NCBI GenBank assembly: GCA_012295275.1
Contig: CM022665.1
Coordinates: 46,439,095 to 46,466,594, forward strand
DNA: 27,500 bases
Reading direction: 5' to 3'
Origin: Chrysomallon squamiferum
Taxonomy: Eukaryota; Mollusca; Gastropoda; Neomphalida; Peltospiridae
The notes under the pieces are model-generated. The model was not told the DNA's origin and did not search any database. It saw nothing but the letters and a program-made list of their open reading frames with translations. Every line of letters starts with the position of its first letter. Positions within the stretch are counted from its first letter, which is position 1. Shown here piece after piece: positions 9,378-18,990 of this stretch. Made by a program: the position numbers and the translations under genes.

Positions 9378-9647
9378 TGACGTCAAATGTGAAAACAAAT
9401 ACCTGCAACGTCATCAGAAGCAACGCGATAAAGATATCCGTTTGCGCATGTTTAATGACCTTGAACGGCGCCGTCTGCAGTCTCGCTTCAACCAGACGGC
9501 CATTTTTGTTGCTGCCAATTAACAGCGCGTCCGGTTTTTTGGCTTTTTAAGAGAGAGAGCAAGCGCGCGAAGCGGGGTCAGTTTCAGTTGCCAAGTGAAC
9601 TGTCACGACTTCCGGTCGCGTGGTAATTCGGCAGCCGATGCACGTGT
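9378..9647 (+). promoter_or_regulatory. Candidate CpG-rich promoter
   Basis: Several proximal-promoter words fall within 270 bp of unique CpG-rich DNA: a full CRE TGACGTCA (9378-9385), TTGCGCATG resembling an NRF-1 half (9442-9450), TGACCTTGA which is an exact ERR/FTZ-F1 element on the minus strand (9456-9464), GGCCATTTT resembling YY1 (about 9498-9506), ACTTCCGG for ETS/GABP (9608-9615) and GCACGTGT (9640-9647). TCAGTTTCAGTT at about 9578-9589 fits an initiator. The downstream 200 bp carries only short ATG frames, for example 14 codons from 9740, so any transcript would start with an untranslated exon. Orientation is inferred from the initiator only. Confidence 0.35.
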
Positions 9648-9905
9648 AGAATTTCGTGAATTAGATTTCTGAAAGTGGATTAATACTCCAGTTGATTTCA
9701 TCTTGGGGACTGATAGGCGTCAGCATCCACTTTGGTGTAATGAAGAATTATAATATTTTGGAGTGCGCAACATTCACGAAGTAACGAAGGGAAAATTACC
9801 GGCTGTTATAGCGCTCTGAGGATTTCCAGTTTTTTTCGTAAACAAGCTTAATGAGGTGTACGTGTTGTTGTACAAACAAAGAAACGAAATAATTTTGTTT
9901 TTTTT

Positions 9906-9907
<2 letters not shown>

Positions 9908-9962
<55 letters not shown>
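9908..9962. repeat. (ATT)n microsatellite
   Basis: A near-pure ATT run after a short T run. Confidence 0.95.
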
Positions 9963-9965
<3 letters not shown>

Positions 9966-10485
9966 AGCAGTTGCTTTATCTAGTTAATTTTATAAAGTAA
10001 TTCTCGTACTTGTCGTGCTTGAGGTTAATAAATTGCCTAAATACATTTGGTATATTTTAATGCTTATAGGTTTTTTTTTTTTATTTCTACACCCAAACCT
10101 TTACTAATAATAAAGTCCGGCGCAGATTAATACAGAAGACAACACTTCTGCTTTACTGTGTTACGTCATGTCCTACACAGATATCTGTTTCACAGACGTC
10201 AGCTGGAGATGATGACCAGTTATTTGCTTGCTTTCAGCTACTCCACTTGAAACAACAATATTTCTTATTAGTAAAATTAACATTACGAGAAAAAAAAAAA
10301 ATATATATATTACTGTTATAAAATAAAACTGGGATATGCATTAAAAGTAGGCGTCAGGTAATTATGAGCACCACAGAAAGTGTCGAGTCACGTGATTTGA
10401 AGATGCAGGCAATGCTCAGTTTTGTGAATGATTTTTGTACGTAAGCCTGTGTCTAAGAAATAAGCCAATATTTAAATTTATTATT
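9963..10485. other. Unique stretch, no supported gene
   Basis: Non-repetitive apart from T and A runs near 10071 and 10289. Contains TTACGTCATG (about 10160), GACGTCAG (about 10195) and TCACGTGA (about 10388). These CRE and E-box words add to the impression of a regulatory neighbourhood. No convincing coding frame. Confidence 0.4.
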
Positions 10486-11067
10486 TTAATTGTGTTTGGC
10501 AGTTATAAATAAAAAAAAAGGTCGACATGACAAAAGGAGGACAAACGACCCGACCTCCATTAACTCTTTCTTTGACTCTGCGTCTGTACGTAACTTTAAC
10601 GAGAACTCGCTACTAATCAAACCGGTCCCAGGTGCCACTTTAACGTCCTCTAGTTCTAACAGCCCCAGTTTTCTTCGTCCACAGCTGACGAAATCCGGAC
10701 AGCACGTTTTTTTTTTTTCCCGTCCGCTGGTCAAGCTACTCAAGAAAAAAAAAAAAAAAAAAAAAAAATGTTCTGCTCGTTATTCTGACATCATCTGCTT
10801 CGTGAACAATTCTTACTTTTAACATCGCGTGCGAGCTCCGAATTAACACACGCTGCATTTTAATAAACTGGCTGGAAACGAAGGGACACAAAGAATTAGC
10901 AGAATTTCGTAAAAGTACAAGTTGCCGCGCTCTGTTAGATAATCGTTCTAACAGTCTGTTACGCAGCCAGACAAAGACAGAAGATTCCTCGAAGTACAAA
11001 TTATAGTTGTTATCAGAACGAATTTAGATTCTGGAACAGACGGCAAGAATGGGGAAAACGACGAACG
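10486..11067. other. CpG-containing unique stretch with overlapping frames, not called as genes
   Basis: Both strands keep frames of 80-110 codons here. On the plus strand the frame 10490-10822 begins at TTG, reads through an A run (10745-10768) as polylysine and shows no domain. The minus-strand frames also lack a proper ATG start at their ends. CAG at the end of TTTTCTTCGTCCACAG (about 10668-10683) resembles a splice acceptor. The balanced composition is the only argument for an exon. Confidence 0.25.
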
Positions 11068-11429
11068 TTTTTTTTTTTTTTTTTTTTTTGGAATTAATTA
11101 ATTACTTCTCAGCGCACTAAAATAACGACGTCTTATGAGATTACCAAACATCATACAGCGTGTATAGAAAAAAAAAATAATAAAGCTGATGATTTGAAAG
11201 AAGAAATAATGCTTACACCTTACCGAGAGATATCAGTAATCTGCGATATATATACATACACTTTCTAAGTACTTCTTATTTCTGACTGATTCCGTGCCAA
11301 ACGCGCTGACTCTATTTTGAGCCGCTTTACACAGAACGACTTGATTGCAGTAACAACTGGGTCTAAAAGCCAGACAGACAAATTGTTTGATAGTGACAAG
11401 CCAGGGTTTGTCCTCCGTAACACTTACAT
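11068..11429. other. T run then unique stretch
   Basis: A T22 run at 11068-11089 is followed by unique AT-rich sequence containing no open frame of note. Confidence 0.6.
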
Positions 11430-11488
11430 ATCAATTAGATCAGACTGCGGCTTTATCTTTGTTTAACAACAAACATCTCGATTGATTT
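11430..11488. promoter_or_regulatory. Enhancer-like cluster of developmental factor words
   Basis: Within 60 bp: CAATTAG (homeodomain, 11432-11438), TTATCT (GATA, 11453-11458), CTTTGTTT (SOX/TCF, about 11457-11464), the near-palindrome TGTTTAACAACAAACA (two facing forkhead words, 11460-11475) and GATTGATT (PBX/HOX-like, 11480-11487). The segment is not a simple repeat. Such dense overlap is typical of animal enhancers, but the words are short and AT-rich and so expected often by chance. Confidence 0.25.
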
Positions 11489-12126
11489 TTTTCATATATA
11501 ACTGTGTAATTGACAATAAAACATGGATATTTTTTTTAATTATGGTACAGCACAATATCTAAAAGCTTTTTATGTCTGTCTGTCTGACTCTATCTGTGTA
11601 TATTAACGTTTATTCGTTACAAAACATGTTTTGAGTGTTTTATTATGCACAGCGTGCTGACGAACAAGGGGATTATTATTATTATTATTATTTGTATGTT
11701 TTTTTTTTTTTTTTTTTTCAATTATCAACAAAGGTTGTCTTATATATTCTTTCCAGACACAGATAAAGAAACGTCTTGACGTTTTATAATCCAGAAGCAG
11801 TTCTGCTGAGTTCTTCGATCGAAGTATTCGCTTTAATCCCCAGTTTAACTTCAGCTATTGCGCTGTACCTGAGATCGTTCTGGACAAATATATTACCATT
11901 ACGCTGTTGTAAGAAAGAAAAAGAAAGAAAAAAAACCCCTGTTACTTAACTCATATCGATACAAAGCACATTTGTCAAATGACTGACATCCTGCGCTCCA
12001 AACAACGAAGCTAAGTCTTACCCCCATTAAAACAGAACGAGCGCCATCTTTGTTTCCAGCGCGGGCGCTACTAATCGAGCCACAATTCCTTATCATTTCT
12101 CTCTGCTGTTAATACTGCTTTTGCAG
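11489..12126. other. Unique stretch with ATT and T runs and a YY1-like word
   Basis: A short ATT run (about 11671-11692) and a T21 run (about 11699-11719) interrupt unique sequence. CGCCATCTT at 12042-12050 is an exact YY1 consensus on the minus strand (AAGATGGCG), followed by the GC palindrome AGCGCGGGCGCT (about 12058-12069). No coding frame is supported. Confidence 0.35.
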
Positions 12127-12328
12127 GGAAAGATGTAATTTGCGAGGTCCACCGGGAATTCGCAATTGAGTTACGCAGTTCTAGTTGTTCGTGGTTCTTA
12201 TTCGGACACCTCGATTAGAGCAAAGAGATCAGGGGAAAACGAAAAGAAGGCAGAAACAATTAACGAAACAAAGATTCCCTGGGACTGACCCGTAATTGAT
12301 TATTGGTGTGTCTCGTGACAAACGGCGA
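12127..12328 (+). other. Possible untranslated exon between strong splice words
   Basis: TTATCATTTCTCTCTGCTG...CTGCTTTTGCAG ending at 12126 is a good acceptor: pyrimidine-rich, with CTGTTAAT as a possible branch point about 20 bases before the AG. GTAAGT at 12329-12334 is a canonical donor. The 202 bp between are unique, CpG-containing and distinct from the flanking repeats. All three frames are closed, the longest running 29 codons to TAG at about 12216. It would therefore be non-coding, or contain the end of an upstream reading frame. No second exon can be paired with it, so it may be coincidence. Confidence 0.2.
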
Positions 12329-12389
12329 GTAAGTTTGTGCGTAAGCTGCGTAGTTTGGAATTGGGGAAGAACGTTGCAGAAACACAGAC

Positions 12390-12780
12390 AGACAAACAGA
12401 CGTGTTTGTGTGTGTGTGTGGTTAAAAAAAAAACACACAAAAAAAAAAAATATGTAAAGGAAAAAAGGAAGGAAGAGGATTTTAAAATGAATGGATTAAT
12501 AAATAAATAAGGTAAAGGATTTTTAAACATGAATGAATGAATGAATGAATGAATGAATGAGTGAATAAACAAAAATTAATAAAAAAAAAAAAAAATAAAT
12601 AAAATAAAATAAGCTGGTAAATATAAAACTAATGAATGAATGAATAATATAAAAATAAATAAATAAATAAATAGATAAATAAATAAATAAATATAGATTA
12701 ATACATAAATAAAAATGAAACTAATAAATATAAAACTAATAAATAAATAAATAAATAACCAACGAGTGTAAGCAGATGGT
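12390..12780. repeat. GT, ATGA and AAAT microsatellite mosaic
   Basis: Short GT run (about 12401-12420), A runs, (AATG)n at about 12531-12566, A run near 12580, and (AAAT)n blocks to 12758. Frames across it (for instance repeated FIHS on the minus strand) are repeat translations. Confidence 0.9.
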
Positions 12781-13080
12781 CTTTAAATTCCAAGATACAA
12801 TCTTAATCAAAGTCAAATCGAAGATTCAGATCCAAGACAGATTCCAGATCTAGATCTGTGCTTTTGACAAAACACGCATGTCAATAACTGGATCTCAGTC
12901 ACAATCAGTTCAAAGTCTGAATCTTACTCTTGATCTCTAAGAATTTCTAAACCTAAGTTTAACACTAATTTTAGGTATAGATATAGGACTAGATAACGGT
13001 CTTAATCAAGGCCAAAAGCAAGGCATAGACCAAGGTCAGTTTAGAGTCAAGGTCGAAGTATTAAAGAAGTTCTAAAGTTT
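12781..13080. repeat. Cryptically simple sequence, probably decayed short tandem repeat
   Basis: The segment is built from recurring words (TCAAGGTC, TCAAGGCC, AATCAAAGTC, AGATCTAGATCTG, CAAGACAG) at irregular short distances. It reads like a mutated 6-12-bp satellite rather than unique DNA. No fixed period can be established by eye. Confidence 0.35.
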
Positions 13081-13250
13081 CACTGCAGTTCGTTTTGAAA
13101 CATAATTTATAAAGTCGAGACTGCAGTATTGATCTAGTGTTAATCACGAGATAAATGTAAAAACTGTATACTGAATAAAAATACGTGACTGTATTAGCCT
13201 CGTTATCACTGAGAACTCGCATGTACGTTGTTTCTGACAGAACAGAGAAG

Positions 13251-13425
13251 CGTGTATTTGAATTACTGTTAATACATAGTGAAAATGTTTAAAACTAAAA
13301 CGCACCACCACCACCACCACCACTACTGCTACTACTACAACGTTTAATTGAATTACTGTCAATACATAGTGAAAGTGTTTAAAACTAAAAAGCACCACCA
13401 CCACCACTAGTACTACTACTACTAT

Positions 13426-13506
<81 letters not shown>

Positions 13507-14230
13507 AGCGTTTAATTGAATTACTGTCAATACATAGTGAAAATGTTTAAAAAGTACCACCATCACCACCACCACTACTACTACTACACCACCACTACCT
13601 ACTACAACAACTACTACTACTATTACTACTACTACTACTACAACTACAGCGTTTAATTGAATTACTGTCAATACATAGTGAAAATGTTTAAAACTAAAAA
13701 GTACCACCACCACCACCACCACTACTCTACTACTACTACTACTACTGCTGCTTCTACTACAACGTTTAACTGAATCACTGTTAATATATAGCGAACATGT
13801 TTAAAATTAAAGACTTCTACCACGATAACTCGACATTTACCACTGCTGCTACAACTACAACTACTACTGCTACTACTACCACTGCATTTATTTGAAGTAC
13901 TGTTAATACATAGTGACAAGATTAAAAATTATAGACAACTACCACGATAACTCGACTGCTACTACTACTGCTATTGCTACTGCTACTGTTACTACTACTA
14001 CTACTGCTATTGCTACTGCTACTGTTACTACTACTACTACTGCTATTGCTACTGCTACTGTTACTACTACTACTACTGCTATTGCTACTGCTACTGTTAC
14101 TACTACTACTACTGCTATTGCTACTGCTACTGTTACTACTACTACTACTGCTGATACTACTACTACCATCACTACATTTATCTGAGTTACTGTTAATACA
14201 TAGTGAAAATGTTTACAGTTAAAGAATACT
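13251..14230. repeat. Compound satellite: seven ~50-bp units separated by TAC/CAC arrays
   Basis: A conserved unit, CGTTTAATTGAATTACTG followed by TCAATACATAGTGAAAATG and TTTAAAACTAAA, starts at about 13251, 13339, 13507, 13648, 13761, 13884 and 14175. Between units lie (CAC)n then (TAC)n tracts of about 35 to 235 bp. The middle units (13339, 13507, 13648) are nearly identical, while those at 13761, 13884 and 14175 diverge progressively. The whole is a tandem repeat whose unit contains an expandable trinucleotide tract. Long Val-rich minus-strand frames over it are translations of GTA/GTG. Confidence 0.9.
13966..14160. repeat. 36-bp higher-order repeat within TAC array, 5 copies
   Basis: The word CTATTGCTAC starts at 13971, 14007, 14043, 14079 and 14115, exactly 36 bp apart. 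A sixth, altered unit follows at 14151. The five copies appear identical. Because 36 is a multiple of three, both strands stay open in more than one frame. Confidence 0.95.
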
Positions 14231-14690
14231 ACTGCTATTAGTACTAGTTTATTTACTCGATTACTACAACTACTACTACGTCCACCACTATTACTATTAC
14301 AGTTACTACTACAACAACAACAACAGCTACTACTATTACAACTATTACTAATATGAATACTATTACTTGATCTACTACTTCTATTAGTTTTACAATTGCT
14401 GTTATTACGACTACAATTACTATTACAGTTACTACTACAACAACAACAACAGCTACTACTATTATAACTATTACTAATATGAATACTATTACTTGATCTA
14501 CTACTTCTATTAGTTTTACAATTGCTGTTATTACTACTACAATTACTATTACTACGAGTATTACTATTACAACTACTACTACCGCTATTACTATTACTTT
14601 ATTTAGATTAATACTGCACATACTTCCTACTTTTACAACTGCTATTACTACTGCTACTGCTACTACTACTACTACCACTACTGTTTACTG
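14231..14690. repeat. TAC/TAT/CAA trinucleotide region with a 126-bp duplication
   Basis: A 126-bp unit at 14291-14416 is repeated at 14417-14542 with only a few substitutions, and a partial third copy starts at 14543. The unit contains TTACTATTACAGTTACTAC, a CAA run and TTGATCTACTACTTCTATTAG. The flanks are plain TAC/TAT repeats. A minus-strand Val/Ile-rich frame (about 14253-14678) with a 42-residue repeat follows from this structure. Confidence 0.9.
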
Positions 14691-15068
14691 TTATTACAAT
14701 TATAACTACTATTTTCTGATATCGAAAACTCCAGTAACAAAAAAAAAATATCCTCTTTTATAATAAATGATATGAAAAAGAAAGAAAGAAAGAAGAAAAG
14801 AAAAAAGTTGAAAAACTGATTTGATAAAATGAAATTAATTTGTTTAAAAAATTTCAGAAAGCGATATAATGAGGTGCAAAAACTTTCTGCTGACAATGGA
14901 AACAAAAAGGCAATTTGCTGTCTAACAAAAACGTTAATGGAACAAATTAGACATTATGACATTATTACTTGGTAAGGATATATGACGTTTAAATCACTGT
15001 TTAATAAAACGTAGTATCACATCTGTTCATTCTTAGCTCATTTTCATCATAAGACTGAAGTGTCAAAG

Positions 15069-15073
<5 letters not shown>
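14691..15073. other. AT-rich spacer, nothing identified
   Basis: Includes a purine-rich patch (about 14775-14810). No feature is supported. Confidence 0.6.

Positions 15074-15144
<71 letters not shown>
15074..15144. repeat. (GA)n microsatellite
   Basis: A pure GA run of about 35 units. Confidence 0.98.
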
Positions 15145-15149
<5 letters not shown>

Positions 15150-15486
15150 TAAATGAGAAAGATAGTGAGATAGTCATACAGAGAAAAGACTGAGAGAAAT
15201 ATCACGTTATTAGTAAATATAATATACAAAAGTAATGAAAACAACTGAAACAAGTGGACAAACTTGTTGGTGTAATTATGACAGACAATAAACGTCTCCA
15301 TTAATATGAAAAGTGAACTCTGTAAACAGATAGTTAGTTATCTACATCTCTTCTTCCTTTCTGTCGTCAAATACAAAACAAGCAATAAGAAAAATTATGA
15401 TTGGATTAATGAACAAGCAAGATAAACAGATAACCGAATAGTTGGATTAATTTAATAAAAGTTAAAAAGTATAAAGTAAAACAAAC
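15145..15486. other. Unique AT-rich spacer
   Basis: Nothing identified beyond AT-rich unique sequence. Confidence 0.6.
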
Positions 15487-15494
15487 AGATAAAT

Positions 15495-15527
<33 letters not shown>

Positions 15528-15784
15528 CAGATAGATAGAAAGATAGAAAGATAGACAGACAGATGGATATATAGATAGATAGATAGATAGAAAGATAAAT
15601 AAACAAATAAATAAATAAATAATATAAATGAATGAATAAATAAATAAATGAATAAATAAATAAATAAAATAAAATAAAATAAATATAAAATAAAGTAAAA
15701 TAAAATAAAATAAAATAAAATAAAATAAAATAAAATAAAATAAATAAAAATAAAATAAAATAAAATAAAATAAAATAAATAAAA
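15487..15784. repeat. (GATA)n-(AAAT)n-(AAAAT)n compound microsatellite
   Basis: GATA with GACA/GAAA variants (15487-15597), AAAT with AATG variants (15597-15668), then AAAAT of about 22 units (15665-15784). Confidence 0.97.
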
Positions 15785-16911
15785 TGTATATTAGCAAATA
15801 TATAAAATCAATTAAAGTCTGTTTTGTTTAACATCAATATTAACCACTTTGAACAATTTTCCATCACGGAATACTGAATATTATAAAAAAAACCCCAAAA
15901 ACTCTGACATCTCATCTCCCGAGAAAACCCGTCACTTTCTCCTACTACCAGCAGTATTATTATCACTTTCCCTCGACAATACAGCACCTACCATAACGTT
16001 TCAAATACCAAACAACAAACAAGGAAGAGACTAAGAAACGTCACAAATGCTGGCCACGCAAGTTTGACTCGGCTCTGTACTAATTATCAAGTCTACGCAG
16101 CCAAATGAAAGTCATTAATAATCTAGATATAGAAAGTGGAAGAAGAAGAAGAAGAAAAAAAAATAAAAATCTAATTCCATCTCTACAGTGATTATATCAT
16201 TGACGACTCGTTCAGATCCTATCAAATGCCCGCGACTCGAAACGTTTAGTACCAGTGGATCTCTAATTATGGCCGAAGCTTCAGTCTTTGCCCGTCACAA
16301 GTAGACTGTTTAATGGGCTTTCTGTTATGTGTACACAATAACGTTATACAGGCGGAATATAAAACGAGAACGCGGTGTACGAAATAACGTTACGCTCAGA
16401 GCGAGGCTGAAGTGGTAAAAATGTTGTGGGTTTTTTTCGTAGCAGATAATTATTGATCTGAGCTAGACGTGAAATACAATTAGTTACGTGTTAGCTGCGC
16501 TTTGAGAAAAGAGTGGAGTTGTTGTTTGTATCTATTGTGTAAGATAAAAAGATAAAAAAATAAAATAAAAAAAAAAAAAGAGTCGGAAAAAACAAAAAGT
16601 AAGATAATGATTGAGAAAGATAAAATATTTTTCATTTTTAATTATCGTCAAAATATTTATTTTTTTCTGCAGCTGTTTTGCATTGAGCTGTGAAGATGAA
16701 TTTTGAAAGATGATATTAGGAGATATGAAAATTTTGGAATATAAATTAATAAAAAAAATACATCAGAAAGAACAGAATAGAGGTTATGTTTAGTAGGGGG
16801 AAAAAAGCGTCTTTAAAAAAGAAAGAAAAAAGATTATAAAACAAATTTAAACTAAAATGAATGTAAGAGCTTTAGTTTTACAAAAATTCTGAAGAAAATC
16901 TAAACAGATAC
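15785..16911. other. Unique stretch, CpG-containing in the middle
   Basis: No supported gene. 15860-16540 has balanced composition, with scattered CpGs and AATAACGTTA words at about 16339-16346 and 16384-16391. 16141-16163 is GAA plus A run, and 16549-16580 is A-rich. A plus-strand frame at 15849-16034 reads partly through A and C runs and has no domain. 16600-16911 is AT-rich. Confidence 0.4.
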
Positions 16912-17232
16912 GTTTGAAATAATATCGTTGAATAAAGGTTTGAAACAATGTCTTTGAAGAAAAGTTTGAAACAATATCTTTGAAGAAAAGTTTGGAACAA
17001 TATCTTTGAAGAAAAGTTTGAAACAATATATTTGAAAAAAGTTTGAAACAGTATCTCTAATGAAAGGTTTGAAACAATGTCTTTGAAAAAAAATTTCGAT
17101 ACATTTATCTGAAGATAAATTTGGAAAACTCTTTCTGAAAATAAAACTGAAAAACATCTCTGGAACGAAAATCTTTGAAAGCCAAACAAGTCTGGAAGAC
17201 CATCTTTGATGATAGCTTTAGAAGAAGATAAA
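16912..17232. repeat. 26-bp minisatellite, about 10 copies
   Basis: Units of the form GTTTGAAACAATATCTTTGA plus AGAAAA start at 16912, 16938, 16964, 16990, 17016, 17041, 17067, 17093, 17119 and 17145, with a degenerate tail to about 17232. The centre (16938-17066) is the most regular and the right side decays. Since 26 is not a multiple of three, the frames open on the minus strand are out of phase between copies, which argues against coding. Confidence 0.9.
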
Positions 17233-17645
17233 TACGAAGAAAAAAAAAAATGCAGAAGTCAATCTCTGAACAATAAAATAAAATAAAACAATAACATCAC
17301 ACCTCAGTTAACATTCTAACTTCACTCCTAATATCAATTTAACTGATTAAAAGTTGCTTTAGCATAATCTATTTTTTCATACAGTTACCTGGTGAACAAT
17401 AAACCGTATTGAACACCGTCCGGTTCATACAAAAAGATGCTAAAAACAACAATAATACACCAGCTAATGAGCAGTCGGTGCGTTTGTCAAAACAAATGGC
17501 GTCTGCTGTTTTGATATGCTCCTAACAAAAGAAACGGGATCCTTTAGGCAAGACTGAACTGAGTTCTATTTCAAAAAGTTAGCATCGTAGTCTGGTACTC
17601 CGCATGAATAAATTACAAGAGATGTCAAAACATCGGGATATCACA
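17233..17645. other. Unique stretch, no supported gene
   Basis: Non-repetitive after 17290. CTATTTTTTCATACAG (ending about 17384) resembles a splice acceptor, but no matching donor or open frame was found. Confidence 0.4.
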
Positions 17646-17867
17646 AGCTCCAAACGTATTTATTATTTATTATTATTCACTGTTTTAATTTTTTATTATT
17701 TTTATATTCTTCTTCTTCATCATTAATATTATTCCTGGTTTTGATTGGTTATTATTTTTATGTTGTTGTTATTATTATTATTATTATGATTATTATTATT
17801 ATTGTATTACTACTACTACTACTATTGTTATTATTGTTGTTGTTATTGTTATTTTTTTTTTCTTCTT

Positions 17868-17898
<31 letters not shown>

Positions 17899-17900
17899 TT

Positions 17901-17931
<31 letters not shown>

Positions 17932-17935
17932 TTTA
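17646..17935. repeat. ATT/GTT/TAC/TTC microsatellite mosaic
   Basis: ATT blocks (about 17659-17700 and 17768-17802), TAC (17808-17822), TTC of about 13 units (17860-17897), ATT again (17898-17932). Confidence 0.95.
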
Positions 17936-18339
17936 ACTTGTTGTTAAATTTAAAACAGAAAACTGCACTTACATTAGTGCACTGGTACTGTAAAGATCAT
18001 TACGTTTGGCAAATAGGAGGAATGCACTGGTAATGGAAACTATCGGAACAACAGCTTGAAATGGAGTTCAGTTTACAAGAGAACGTAAAGTCAACGAGGC
18101 CGTATCACAGTCGTTTCGAAACATTCCTGTTTATTAATGAACAAATTTATCATCGTCGTCGTCATCGTCGTCAGATCATCATCATTGTGCAGCTGTAGTG
18201 TTCCGTTTGTTTGACCAAGCCTCAGCAGGTCTTTCTTCCTGTCATGCGCTGTGATGTGCAAAATGGTTTCTTTCTACTACTCATCCAGGAATGACGGAAC
18301 ATAACCACACATATTTACAGCACAGCATAACCGTACTAC
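17936..18339. other. Unique stretch with a short CATCGT run
   Basis: Contains a (TCATCG)-like run at about 18149-18186 and otherwise unique sequence. No coding frame. Confidence 0.5.
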
Positions 18340-18990
18340 AGTATAATTAGAAATGTTTAGAGCATAATATAATCGTAAATGTTTACTACAACTTAACGTG
18401 ACAGTCGATGTTTATAACACAGTCGTAAATGTTTACTGCAATGTAACATCACCATGAATGTTTACAACGTAACATAAAGTAAATATTTACAGCAACGTGG
18501 CACGACTATGAAAGTTTATAACGTAATCGTAAGTATTACTACAGTGCAACATGGTCATGAAAGTTTACAACGTAATCGTAAGTATTACTACAGTGCAACA
18601 TGGTCATGAAAGTTTACAACGTAATCGTAAGTATTACTACAGTGCAACATGGTCATGAAAGTTTACAACGTAATCGTAAGTATTACTACAGTGCAACATG
18701 GTAATGAAAGTTTATAACGTAATCGTAAGTATTACTACAATGCAACATGGTCATGAAAGTTTACAACGTAATCGTAAGTATTACTACAATGCAACATGGT
18801 CATGAAAGTTTACAACGTAATCGTAAGTATTACTACAATGCAACATGGTCATGAAAGTTTATAACGTAATCGTAAGTATTACTACAGTGCAACATGGTCA
18901 TGAAAGTTTACAACGTAGCGTAAACGTAAATGTTTTGTACAACGCACAGATCGTAGATTGTTTACAACGTAACCCAGACGTAAAACGCGC
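18340..18990. repeat. 49-bp minisatellite with homogeneous core and degenerate edges
   Basis: The unit reads AGTATTACTACAGTGCAACA, TGGTCATGAAAGTTTACAAC, GTAATCGTA. The AGTATTACTACA word starts at 18532, 18581, 18630, 18679, 18728, 18777, 18826 and 18875, exactly 49 bp apart, with only a few substitutions between copies. Left of 18532 (to about 18340) and right of 18924 are increasingly divergent copies recognisable by AAGTTTACAACGTAA. Homogenised centre and decayed ends are typical of arrays shaped by unequal exchange. All frames contain stops at fixed places. Confidence 0.95.

Noticed and set aside
10490-10822. 110-codon plus-strand frame with a polylysine stretch
   Set aside because: It begins at TTG and reads through an A24 run. 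The opposite strand is equally open. Kept only as a region note.
13144-13722. 192-codon minus-strand frame, Val-rich with repeated FKHFHYVLTVIQ units
   Set aside because: It is the translation of TAC/CAC arrays plus the ~50-bp satellite unit. The repeat structure explains both the openness and the repeated peptide.
13251-14230. CRISPR-like repeat-spacer layout
   Set aside because: The parts between the conserved units are trinucleotide microsatellites, not unique spacers. The units diverge, and the context is eukaryotic with no cas genes.
14253-14678. 141-codon Val/Ile-rich minus-strand frame
   Set aside because: It arises from TAC/TAT trinucleotides and a 126-bp (42-codon) duplication. No non-repeat residues suggest a protein.
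16878-17189. Two minus-strand Phe/Ser-rich repeat frames
   Set aside because: The 26-bp unit shifts frame at each copy, so the peptide repeat is only apparent every third unit.
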